Assembly (NCBI GenBank): GCA_965247975.1
Contig: OZ252050.1
Coordinates: forward strand, 1,426,001-1,490,000
DNA length: 64,000 nucleotides
Direction: 5' to 3'
Source of the DNA: Taishania sp965247975
GTDB lineage: Bacteria; Bacteroidota; Bacteroidia; Flavobacteriales_D; Crocinitomicaceae
The notes below the pieces were generated by a model. The model saw only the letters and a list, made by a program, of their open reading frames with translations. It had not been told where the DNA came from and made no database searches. Position numbers and translations under genes: made by a program. Shown piece by piece: positions 17,143 to 24,607 of the stretch; position 1 is the stretch's first letter, and every line of letters begins with the position of its first letter.

Positions 17143-18162
17143 CTAAAACTTCATTTTTCTCAGTTGTTTAAACGCTTCCTTTTCAACCTCGCTGATTTTG
17201 TCCAGCAAATCTGCACAATCGTTGAAATCTTTTTGACTATTAAGCCTTCCTTTATAAATGCCAGACATGAGTAAAGCTGAGTCGCGCCATAAATCTCCTG
17301 CTTTTGTCATTTTTTCAGAAACTTCTATAAGCTCTGGTTTTTTCAGAATTTCAGCAGCTTCTTCTAGAAATGCTGCGTAAAGGAACCGGAAACCTCCGCC
17401 ACCAGTACCAATTTCTTCTTGCATCCGAACAATTTGACCCAAGTTCAAAGCTGCTTGACGATCACCTAATTTCGATTTCCAGATTCGTATTTTCTTTGCT
17501 GTGTATTTAATTCCTTTCACCCCAGCGAGTGAACCTGGAATAAAGAGCATATCACGACTATTTCGCTTGATGCCTTTGATGATTGCTTTTTTGAGTGTCT
17601 CCTCAGAAATCTCAGGAACATTGCCAGGGAAATAAATGTGCCCTTTAGGCGCAAAAGCTCCTTTAGCAAAACGAACACGTCCCAATTCCTCAGATGTTAA
17701 TGATGTTGTCACTTCCATCACCGGATCGCTAATGAGGTAATCATTTTCCTGCTTTCCGTAAACAATCAAGTTGTGTGCGTTGAAGTGAAAGCGATATTCT
17801 ACAGGGAAATACATAAGGTGGAAAACACCCACTTGACATCCAACAGGTATGTTTTTATTTAAACAATCATCCAAAAAAACTTGAGCATCTTTTTCCGATT
17901 TGAACTTTTTGCTTACTACGTCAATTTTGAGCGCGCGACATGTACGTTTGAAAATGTTTCCAGGCATTGTGCGAAAAGAAATGGCTGGACCGTTATTAAC
18001 TTTTAAGAAGGGAAGATGAATATAGAACAAGCCAGAACCAATCCCAAAAGCCAAAGGTTCTGTGATGAATTTCATTCCTTTATTTTTTAGTAAGGAAACG
18101 GCTACTCCATTTTCGCAATGTGCAGTCTGATTATGTTGGAATTCGCTCAATGTGTTGTGCAA
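17143..18162 (-). CDS. BtrH-like acyltransferase (BtrH_N + DUF4872)
   Basis: 339 residues. The N-terminal domain (about 10-160) has the BtrH pattern: Cys16 in AHCENGV, a central His in FHFNAHNLIVYG, and an Asp in YLISDPV, together a papain-like Cys-His-Asp set. The helical C-terminal half matches the DUF4872 part. In butirosin synthesis BtrH moves an acyl group from an ACP to an amine. Here, beside an ACP and dialkylresorcinol genes, transfer of an ACP-bound acyl group to an acceptor (for example a phenol) is plausible but unproven. The start is a TTG (18162 or 18150), overlapping the previous gene by up to 16 bases. Confidence 0.85.
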   Translation of the reverse strand: MHNTLSEFQHNQTAHCENGVAVSLLKNKGMKFITEPLAFGIGSGLFYIHLPFLKVNNGPAISFRTMPGNIFKRTCRALKIDVVSKKFKSEKDAQVFLDDCLNKNIPVGCQVGVFHLMYFPVEYRFHFNAHNLIVYGKQENDYLISDPVMEVTTSLTSEELGRVRFAKGAFAPKGHIYFPGNVPEISEETLKKAIIKGIKRNSRDMLFIPGSLAGVKGIKYTAKKIRIWKSKLGDRQAALNLGQIVRMQEEIGTGGGGFRFLYAAFLEEAAEILKKPELIEVSEKMTKAGDLWRDSALLMSGIYKGRLNSQKDFNDCADLLDKISEVEKEAFKQLRKMKF

Positions 18163-18548
18163 TTTTTTAATTCTTCAAGCGTAATGTCGAATGCTTGACA
18201 ATACTTTTGAAGTTTTGATTCCTTTAATTTTTGAAAAACATTGGGTTTCAAATGACGTTTAATTTGCCATTTTCTAAATCCAGAATACGCGGCTAGAATA
18301 TTGAAATCCATTAATTTTAATTCCATGAAATAAACGATGGGGCTAACTTTGCCATCTTTCACCTTGTCTAAAGCCTCTTTTTTTCTTCGTTCAATTTCTT
18401 CCCAAGCTTGGTCGAGTGCTATTTTTTTTGTTTCCCAACCTATACTTAAATCCGCTTCGTATTTGCCGTCGTCGTTTTTTACGTAACAAACTTCACGCGT
18501 AAAATTTTCGAGCGCAGATTTATCTTGAGGAAGCTCGTTTTTTTTCAT
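18147..18548 (-). CDS. Unknown protein of the dar-type cluster
   Basis: 133 residues, highly charged. The middle (about 33-63) is a Lys/Glu helix, and the C-terminal 65 residues (SPIVYFMELKLMDFNIL...YCQAFDITLEELKN) look like a compact helical, possibly helix-turn-helix-related, domain. The ATG directly follows the DarB stop codon (TAAATG), so it is certainly co-translated with it. I do not recognise a family function. A regulatory or scaffold role is possible. Confidence 0.75.
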   Translation of the reverse strand: MKKNELPQDKSALENFTREVCYVKNDDGKYEADLSIGWETKKIALDQAWEEIERRKKEALDKVKDGKVSPIVYFMELKLMDFNILAAYSGFRKWQIKRHLKPNVFQKLKESKLQKYCQAFDITLEELKNCTTH

Positions 18549-19697
18549 TTAGCAAACAGTTAAGTAGCTAAAAACGTACGAAAAGCGCGAACTTTCTGGA
18601 ACAGCTAAGAGAATTTTGTCGCCTGTTTTCAATTTGCCACTGTTGAACAATTCATCCACCATCATATAAATGGATGCTGCACCCACGTTTCCTTTCGTAG
18701 CCAAATTCGTGAACCATTTTTCCTTCGGAATTTCCATTCCGATTCGAGCCATCTCCTCATACATCTTATCTTCGAAGAAATAGCTTGACATGTGAGGCAG
18801 AAAGTATGTAATATTATCTGCACTTATTCCATGCTTATCTAATGCTATTTTTAATTTATTGAAACCAAGTTTAACGATGTTTTCGCCTAATAATTTCACA
18901 TCTTGTTTGATACTCATAATGGAGCCATCAAGCAAATCTTGAGGTGCATATTCTTGGTAACTTTTTAACGTCCCGTCTTCCAATTTGTCAGCTCCCATGT
19001 ACATGCAAGCTTCAACTTCATTGGCAAATGAATATCCTTCAATCCATTCAATACGCAATGAAGCACCATTTTCACTTTTTTTTGTTTCAAGTAAAAAAGC
19101 CGCAGAACCATCGGATAACATCCATCGCAAGAAATCTTTTTCGAAAGCCAAGTAAGGATTTTCTTCTAATTCGCCCATTTTTTTCACTTCTAGCTCAAAT
19201 TTATCGGCATGAAGTGAAGTTGATAATCGCTCAGAACCGCTTGCAATTGCTTTCGTTGCTTGTCCAAGTTTTAAGGACATGTATGCGTATTTTAGTGCAT
19301 GCATACCTGCGCAACAAACTCCAGATGGCGACACGACTTCGATGTTATTTGTTTCAGGAAGCCAACCATGAACCATGACACCATGAGAAGGCATCAACTG
19401 ATCGGGGCTTGAAGTACCACAGCTCAACAAATCAATTTCTTTTAATTCTTTATCACTTTGATTACACAATGCGCGAATTGCCAACGATGCCATTTCAGCA
19501 TTTGTATGTGTTGGATTACCTTGTTTATCAATAGCGTAAAAGCGATTTGTGATTTTATTATTGCGCAACACGATTCTTCGAGATTTCGAACCTTGCTCAT
19601 TAATAAGTCCCATATATTCCTCCATTTCGTCATTTGAAATGGGATTGTTTGGAAAAAAATGAGCCGTACGTGTTATATATACTTCAGGTAAATTCAT
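18549..19697 (-). CDS. darB: DarB-like ketosynthase (KAS III fold)
   Basis: 382 residues, longer than housekeeping FabH (about 320). The catalytic triad is intact: Cys129 in SGVCCAGMHAL, His302 in FLPHMSS, Asn337 in KGNVGAAS. The N-terminal part with ISNDEMEEYMGLINEQ and the segment SRRIVLRNNKI match DarB-type enzymes of Bacteroidota as I remember them. Known DarB reaction: it joins two beta-ketoacyl units and cyclises them to a 2,5-dialkylcyclohexane-1,3-dione, the precursor of dialkylresorcinols and flexirubins. The gene follows a DarA homologue and has its own -7 box. Confidence 0.82.
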   Translation of the reverse strand: MNLPEVYITRTAHFFPNNPISNDEMEEYMGLINEQGSKSRRIVLRNNKITNRFYAIDKQGNPTHTNAEMASLAIRALCNQSDKELKEIDLLSCGTSSPDQLMPSHGVMVHGWLPETNNIEVVSPSGVCCAGMHALKYAYMSLKLGQATKAIASGSERLSTSLHADKFELEVKKMGELEENPYLAFEKDFLRWMLSDGSAAFLLETKKSENGASLRIEWIEGYSFANEVEACMYMGADKLEDGTLKSYQEYAPQDLLDGSIMSIKQDVKLLGENIVKLGFNKLKIALDKHGISADNITYFLPHMSSYFFEDKMYEEMARIGMEIPKEKWFTNLATKGNVGAASIYMMVDELFNSGKLKTGDKILLAVPESSRFSYVFSYLTVC

Positions 19698-19717
19698 CTA
19701 GCTTTTTAATCAACCCA

Positions 19718-19725
19718 CAAAAGTA
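19718..19725 (-). promoter_or_regulatory. -7 box (TACTTTTG) before darB
   Basis: On the minus strand TACTTTTG fits TAnnTTTG and ends 20 bases before the DarB-like start (19697), in the 74-base gap after the DarA-like gene. The downstream eight genes may thus be transcribed apart from darA. Confidence 0.5.
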
Positions 19726-19771
19726 TTATTTTTATCGGAATAATTAGGGTAAAAATGAATGAGCAGAAAAA

Positions 19772-20683
19772 TCAATTGTGAAACTTGACTCCTTGATAAT
19801 ACGACTTTTTGGCTTTTACTTTTGCTATGCTGAAAGGGTAAATCAATACAAAATAGACGAGCAAAAGAATCGGAGAAACGATGAATAAAGCGAAGAGCAA
19901 ATAATATTTGAAAAAATTGACCCAGAATTTTCGATTTCCTCCTGCCGCTGTTTTTTTCTGAATAAGATTTGCCCAGATTCGGAAAATTCTTTTTGCTTTT
20001 CCTTCAATGAATAATATGTTTGTTGGAATAGTTACTCCACCATTTTCAACGACTTTTGCTTGGTAATTAGAGAAATCATATGATTGAAGGTCTGTATTTA
20101 AGAGCCGTCCAAATTTTTTAATTCCAGCAATGTCTTCATCGCTTACTCCAGGCTTAGGGAAAATTCCCCATTTTTTTGTCTTTTTACCTGTTTGCATCCA
20201 GTGAAGAATGGAAATGACACTCAGTAAATTTGGATTGCGATCAATCAACGGTACATTTCCAACAAGATTTCCATCTGCATCAAGTATTAACTTTTTAATA
20301 CTTTCTTGTGAATTGAGCCACATATTTCGCGATCCGATCAACGTTACGATTGGAGTGTCTTTGATCATTTTCTGAAAATTTTCTTGTTTGAGTAATGCAG
20401 TAATCGGCATGGAAGGCGATAAAAACCAAGGTTGATAGGCCAAAACAATTAAATCGTACGTGTTTTCTTGAAATGAAAAGGGCTCAAGTTCAATGGCGTT
20501 TTCTAGCACTGTGTCGGGCATGATGTCAAAAAACACGTCGTTTGTCCACGGAAACGGAAACGGGTATTTTGGAGAAATTCGGACATGTTCAAAAGCTGCA
20601 TTTTCAATACCATTACAAAATTGATCAACAATTTCCGTCAATTGTCCTGATTGCGAATAATGAATGGTAAGGATTTTTTTCAT
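19772..20683 (-). CDS. darA: DarA-like flavodoxin-fold oxidoreductase
   Basis: 303 residues. The N-terminal part is flavodoxin-like, with the FMN-phosphate loop at HYSQSGQL (about 8-15), then DLIVLAYQPWFLSPSMP (about 81-97). A helical region with a hydrophobic hairpin follows at the C-terminus (about 250-285). Proteins with this layout next to DarB in Bacteroidota are annotated as dialkylresorcinol condensing enzyme DarA. Its work is thought to be the aromatisation of the DarB product to the resorcinol, which suits a flavin enzyme. Membrane association is suggested by the C-terminal hydrophobic stretch. Confidence 0.75.
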   Translation of the reverse strand: MKKILTIHYSQSGQLTEIVDQFCNGIENAAFEHVRISPKYPFPFPWTNDVFFDIMPDTVLENAIELEPFSFQENTYDLIVLAYQPWFLSPSMPITALLKQENFQKMIKDTPIVTLIGSRNMWLNSQESIKKLILDADGNLVGNVPLIDRNPNLLSVISILHWMQTGKKTKKWGIFPKPGVSDEDIAGIKKFGRLLNTDLQSYDFSNYQAKVVENGGVTIPTNILFIEGKAKRIFRIWANLIQKKTAAGGNRKFWVNFFKYYLLFALFIVSPILLLVYFVLIYPFSIAKVKAKKSYYQGVKFHN

Positions 20684-20694
20684 CCAGTGAGGAA

Positions 20695-21144
20695 CTAAAG
20701 TTTAAAGTTTTTGGATTTTTTGCTGTAATCTTTTGCTGCAGACTTTACTTCAGATGGCAGTTTGTCCAAATTGCTTTTCACGAAAGAAGCATCTGATTTT
20801 ATTTGACCATCATACTTCAACATCTTTGGTGCATTTTCTTGAATAATTAGGCGTAAAAATCGAAACTCGGCGTTGTTTGGTTCGGACGAAATACTTTTTT
20901 CTAATAATACTTTTCCTTCTTTGAAAATAGCCAATTTTTCTTTGGGCGTCTTTTGAAAATCTGCTGATTTCATTTTGAGCGTTCCTAAATAAGCTTGTTG
21001 GGTGTTGCTCGATTTTTCGTCGCTAATTTTTGCTGTAAAAGAATCTATTTCAGATTTTTTGCCAGTTGCAATAACATCAAAAAAGTCGGACTTTGAGAAC
21101 GATAAAGTCGCTAGAACTGCGAATAATAAAATTTTAGACATCAT
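20695..21144 (-). CDS. Secreted hypothetical protein, head of the cluster
   Basis: 149 residues from the ATG at 21144 (21141 is also possible): MMSKILLFAVLATLSFSKS is a short signal peptide. An upstream start at 21192 lies before the predicted promoter and is rejected. The mature protein is helical and Lys/Ser-rich with no cysteines and no recognised domain; the pattern of regular helices (SSNTQQAYLGTLKMKS, NAEFRFLRLIIQE) suggests a TPR-like arrangement. It is 11 bases from the DarA-like gene and shares its promoter. Function unknown. Confidence 0.75.
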   Translation of the reverse strand: MMSKILLFAVLATLSFSKSDFFDVIATGKKSEIDSFTAKISDEKSSNTQQAYLGTLKMKSADFQKTPKEKLAIFKEGKVLLEKSISSEPNNAEFRFLRLIIQENAPKMLKYDGQIKSDASFVKSNLDKLPSEVKSAAKDYSKKSKNFKL

Positions 21145-21173
21145 TTTTATTGTTTGCAAAACAAAAGTTGAAC

Positions 21174-21181
21174 CAAAGTTA
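21174..21181 (-). promoter_or_regulatory. -7 box (TAACTTTG) of the dar-type operon
   Basis: TAACTTTG on the minus strand, with a TTTG element 22 bases further upstream (the -33 site, within the known 17-23 spacing range). It lies about 30 bases before the start at 21144 and sets the first gene of the cluster. Confidence 0.65.
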
Positions 21182-21194
21182 ATTGAAAACATGA

Positions 21195-21499
21195 ATTGAA
21201 CTTCAAATTTTGTTTAGAAATAAGATTGTGTTTGGATAAAAAAGAAGTGGTGCTTGGGGAAAATAGAGTTCTGTTTCGAGCAAAGAATGTTCGAAAAGGT
21301 GGAAAGAAAATCGGATTGTTTGGGCAGGAAAAAGTGATTTGTTGGCGCTTGATCGATACGATTTTCGGCTGGGGAAGGGTAGGGTTTTGAAAGCGTGGGG
21401 ATTAGGGAGGAGGGTAAGGGTGTCTCGGGACCTTCCTGAATTGTTAAAATGTTGATTTTCAATAACTTTGCCCGTTTTTATCGGCTAAAACGAAACCAC
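21195..21499. other. Gene-free stretch
   Basis: About 305 bases between the start of the cluster and the end of the zinc-ribbon gene. An 82-residue minus frame (21214-21462) is rich in Pro, Ser and Phe and has no start signal, so I do not call it. It holds the -33 element of the dar promoter at its left edge; nothing else is seen. Confidence 0.5.
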
Positions 21500-21994
21500 T
21501 TAAACCGTGTTTTTGGCCTCAGTTTTAGTGTCTTTTGGATAATTTTCATTCCCAATCACTTCCAATTCCGGAGGGAATTCCAATTCCCATCGCCTAAAAA
21601 ACACAGGCATAAAACAACTCAGCGATTTAATACGTTGAATAAAAACAATTCCATTATTCAGAAATGAAAATTTGTAATTCCCCAGCTCGTAAATCACCTT
21701 GTTGTTCTTAAGAGTTACGGTGGTGCATGCTTTGATATCAAAACCATATCGAAACAACTTATTCCGATGGACCATGGCTTTTTTTCCTGTTCGACCTAAA
21801 GCTCCTTCTAAAATCAAAAAATTTCGCTTAAGTCTTTTTTCTTGTTCACCGAAGTGAGTTCTGAGTACAATTCTCGCAATGCGGTGATGCTCGTTTTTGC
21901 ATTTAATGGAACAGAAACGTTTGTCTCTCCTTCCTGCTACTTTGCCCAAGCACGTTGGACAAGGAGCATGTTTAAAATCTGTTATTTTACACAT
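21500..21994 (-). CDS. Small zinc-ribbon protein
   Basis: 164 residues. Near the N-terminus CPTCLGK and RFCSIKCKNEHHR form a C-x2-C...C-x3-C ribbon, similar to DUF2116-type Zn ribbons found across Flavobacteriales. The basic helix after it may bind nucleic acid. The rest (about 70-164) has no recognisable motif. It stands alone on this strand. Function unknown. Confidence 0.75.
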   Translation of the reverse strand: MCKITDFKHAPCPTCLGKVAGRRDKRFCSIKCKNEHHRIARIVLRTHFGEQEKRLKRNFLILEGALGRTGKKAMVHRNKLFRYGFDIKACTTVTLKNNKVIYELGNYKFSFLNNGIVFIQRIKSLSCFMPVFFRRWELEFPPELEVIGNENYPKDTKTEAKNTV

Positions 21995-22120
21995 AAAAAG
22001 ATAGGTTAATACTCTTAAGTTAGTGAAAAAATAGATTTCGATGCAAGAAAATTGAAAAAAAATGCTCGACTTTTAATGAAGAATTTTTGAATAAAAATCT
22101 ATTAGAATAGCAATTGATAA

Positions 22121-22969
22121 TTACAAAAATCCAAGGGTCAACAAATGTGCCCAACGATCATTTGAAATTAAAAAATAGAGTAAAAGCAATGTACAACCGT
22201 AGAAAGAAACGTGATATAATATGGTGAAATATAAATTCTTCCGTTTGTAGAGTAACGTTAAAAAAGGAATCAGTAGTAGGACTGCTACGATTTTGTAGTG
22301 TTTTCCGATGGAATAATGAATTTTATATTCTTTGGGAAATGGACCTTGTTCAGAAACAAAGGACAACGAATTGTGAAAAAACCAAGATTTTTGGAGATAG
22401 CCAGAGGGATATAAATTATACAAACTGAAGTCAAACGGACCGATAAAAGCAGATTGGTTGTTTGAAAATTTGGCAAATGCGACAAATTCATCTTGATCAA
22501 CTTTGAATAATTCTGGAGAAAAATCAGTCAATCGAGATTCTTCATAATGTAAAGGTAAATAAGGTTCAATGAAAAGTAGAACAGAACAAATTGCACCAAT
22601 GATTGCTGTTACTCGAACCACACGCCATTGCCATCCTCCAATTAGTTTTTTGAAATAGCGTTCCGTTTCTTGGTGTTCGCGAATCGTCTGTTCATAATGA
22701 CGTTTTCTTGCTTCTTTGATTCGATCTTCTTTCGTTTTTGTGGCTACGGTAGATGTGCTTCGCGAAGTAGTAACAGATTTTGGAGCGGATTTGCGACCAG
22801 TTAATATGTCATAGGCATCCGTTATTTCAATGAACTTACGGTCATCTCCACCTGTTTTGTCTGGATGAAATTTGAACACTAGCTTTCGGTATTGCTTTTT
22901 GACTTCTTGCAAATTAGCAGCCGATGTGAGTCCTAATATCCTATAATATTTTTCTAATTCGTGACTCAT
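22121..22969 (-). CDS. J-domain membrane protein
   Basis: 282 residues. An N-terminal J domain (about 3-60) has HPD in VFKFHPDKTGGD. A Ser/Thr-rich and basic linker (about 62-105) follows, then three hydrophobic segments (about 118-135, 228-245, 251-270) around a periplasmic loop. It should be an inner-membrane DnaK partner. Its 5' end overlaps the MenE-like gene by 29 bases on the same strand, so they are co-translated, though no functional link is known. Confidence 0.87.
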   Translation of the reverse strand: MSHELEKYYRILGLTSAANLQEVKKQYRKLVFKFHPDKTGGDDRKFIEITDAYDILTGRKSAPKSVTTSRSTSTVATKTKEDRIKEARKRHYEQTIREHQETERYFKKLIGGWQWRVVRVTAIIGAICSVLLFIEPYLPLHYEESRLTDFSPELFKVDQDEFVAFAKFSNNQSAFIGPFDFSLYNLYPSGYLQKSWFFHNSLSFVSEQGPFPKEYKIHYSIGKHYKIVAVLLLIPFLTLLYKRKNLYFTILYHVSFYGCTLLLLYFLISNDRWAHLLTLGFL

Positions 22970-23957
22970 CCACGTGTTTTAAAGTTTCAATTCTGTTTAT
23001 TTTTTCACTCGCCGTGAACTGAAATGGATCGATAAACCAAGCCTCTTTTGGGATTTCATACTTGCTAAGTCCCGAATAAAAATCTTTGGAACAGTATTCA
23101 TCTTTTTCTTCTGAATTGTATACAATAACCAATTTTTCGCCTAAAAGTTCATCTGATATTCCAGTTAAGAAGAAAGGAACCATCACTTTTGATTCTAACT
23201 TCTCTTGAATCATTTCTGGATGCAATTTAACTCCACCAGAATTTACCACAAAATCAGCGCGACCAAGCCATTTGAAGTGCAATGGATCTATTATTTCTAC
23301 GATATCATTCGTAACTAAATGTTCAACTCCAATCATTGGAGCATGAATTTTCAACCGACCTTCTTCGGATGAAATGCTCACATTTTCAAGAATTTCAAAA
23401 TATTCTTCTGTTTCGTACCCCATTTTGCGTAACGCAAAATGCGTAATGGTTTCTGTCATTCCGAAGGTTTGGTAGACGGTCATTTTTTTCTTGAAAAGCG
23501 CAGTTTCAAGCGACTTTGAAATGGTTCCGCCGCCAACAATGATGTTTTTAATATTACCCAAAGCATCACTATTTTGACGTAAAACTTCATGCAATTGGAT
23601 GGGAGCTAGCGCAATAAAATCAATTTTTTCGTCCACAAATTTCAACGGATTAGCGGATGGTGTGATGACATATAAGTCTAAATCAAGCACCAAAGCTCTG
23701 ACGAGCATCATTTTTCCGCCGATGGTTTCTAAATCCAAGCAAAGCAACGCTTTATCACCGCGTTTTAAATTCAATTTATTTGCCGTATTACGAGCAGATT
23801 GAATTGCGTGCTTTTTTTTGATCGAAATTTGTTTAGGTTGACTGGTTGATCCAGAAGTGTTGGTTAGAAAAAAATCTGAATTTTCATTCCAAGTTGTAAC
23901 GAACGAGGCAACTTTTTGTTTTAAAATTACGTTATCATCTAAGAATGTTATTTGCAT
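22941..23957 (-). CDS. menE: AMP-forming acyl-CoA ligase, MenE-like
   Basis: 338 residues, the short form of the ANL superfamily. The adenylation P-loop is FLTNTSGSTSQPKQI (about 30-44), YQTFGMTETI (about 166-175) is the A5 motif, and WLGRADFVVNSGGVKL (about 240-255) the hinge A8 motif. The short length and SGSTxxPK signature match Bacteroidota o-succinylbenzoate-CoA ligases (menaquinone synthesis). Other men genes are not in the window, so this is a moderate call. Confidence 0.78.
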   Translation of the reverse strand: MQITFLDDNVILKQKVASFVTTWNENSDFFLTNTSGSTSQPKQISIKKKHAIQSARNTANKLNLKRGDKALLCLDLETIGGKMMLVRALVLDLDLYVITPSANPLKFVDEKIDFIALAPIQLHEVLRQNSDALGNIKNIIVGGGTISKSLETALFKKKMTVYQTFGMTETITHFALRKMGYETEEYFEILENVSISSEEGRLKIHAPMIGVEHLVTNDIVEIIDPLHFKWLGRADFVVNSGGVKLHPEMIQEKLESKVMVPFFLTGISDELLGEKLVIVYNSEEKDEYCSKDFYSGLSKYEIPKEAWFIDPFQFTASEKINRIETLKHVDESRIRKIL

Positions 23958-24030
23958 GCTTTTTATCTTGGAATGGTATTTGAAGTAAAAGTAACACTTT
24001 ATAAGAATTTTTTAAATTAGAAATAAATTG

Positions 24031-24471
24031 ATGGATATGAAAAAATGGATTGGAATAGCGATGGTTGCAGTGTTCGGATTAGCTTGTGCATTCACACCAG
24101 CGTCGAAAGACGAAGAGGTTGGAATTAAATTCGAACAAATTACCTACAAAGAAGCACTTGCGAAAGCGAAAAAAGAAAATAAGTATATTTTCATTGATTG
24201 TTATACTTCTTGGTGTGGACCTTGTAAGCGAATGGCAGCAACATCTTTCAAAGATGCTAAAGTTGGCGAGGTGTATAACAGCCAGTTCATTAACTTAAAA
24301 ATGGAGATGGAAAAAGATGCAGAGGGACCAGAATTGGCGCGATTGTATAAAGTCAAGGCATATCCTACTTTATTGATCGTAAATGGAGATGGAAAAGTGG
24401 TCAAAGAAGTTCTCGGAATGCAATCCGTGGATGGTCTTTTGAATTTTGCTGAAACAGCAATTAATAACTAA
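24031..24471 (+). CDS. Thioredoxin-fold secreted protein
   Basis: About 146 residues. The ORF opens with a TTG at 24028, but ATG 24031 or 24037 is the likely start. A signal peptide (WIGIAMVAVFGLACAF) precedes a thioredoxin fold with the redox motif WCGPCKRM (about residues 60-67) and the cis-Pro in AYPTLLIV. It probably reduces or forms disulfides in the periplasm. A terminator follows directly, so it is monocistronic. Confidence 0.9.
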   Translation: MDMKKWIGIAMVAVFGLACAFTPASKDEEVGIKFEQITYKEALAKAKKENKYIFIDCYTSWCGPCKRMAATSFKDAKVGEVYNSQFINLKMEMEKDAEGPELARLYKVKAYPTLLIVNGDGKVVKEVLGMQSVDGLLNFAETAINN

Positions 24472-24489
24472 AGCACCAAAGATTTTAAG

Positions 24490-24518
24490 AACCGCTTCAA
24501 TTTGGAGCGGTTTTTTTT
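24490..24518 (+). terminator. Rho-independent terminator
   Basis: AACCGCT (24490-24496) pairs with AGCGGTT (24506-24512), loop of nine bases, followed by a T run to 24518. It ends the thioredoxin-fold gene transcript. Confidence 0.9.
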
Positions 24519-24579
24519 GTGGATAAAAATGGGTAGAAAAGTGTATTTGAATTACTTATTTCAGTTTGAATAATTTAAA

Positions 24580-24587
24580 TAAATTTG
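24580..24587 (+). promoter_or_regulatory. -7 box (TAAATTTG) before the TonB receptor
   Basis: TAAATTTG at 24580-24587 fits TAnnTTTG and lies 20 bases before the receptor ATG at 24608. Confidence 0.55.
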
Positions 24588-24607
24588 CTTCATAAAAACT
24601 CGAATTT

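Noticed and set aside
21214..21462. 82-codon minus-strand frame before the zinc-ribbon gene
   Set aside because: Pro/Ser/Phe-rich, without recognisable start signals or domain; it is probably chance.
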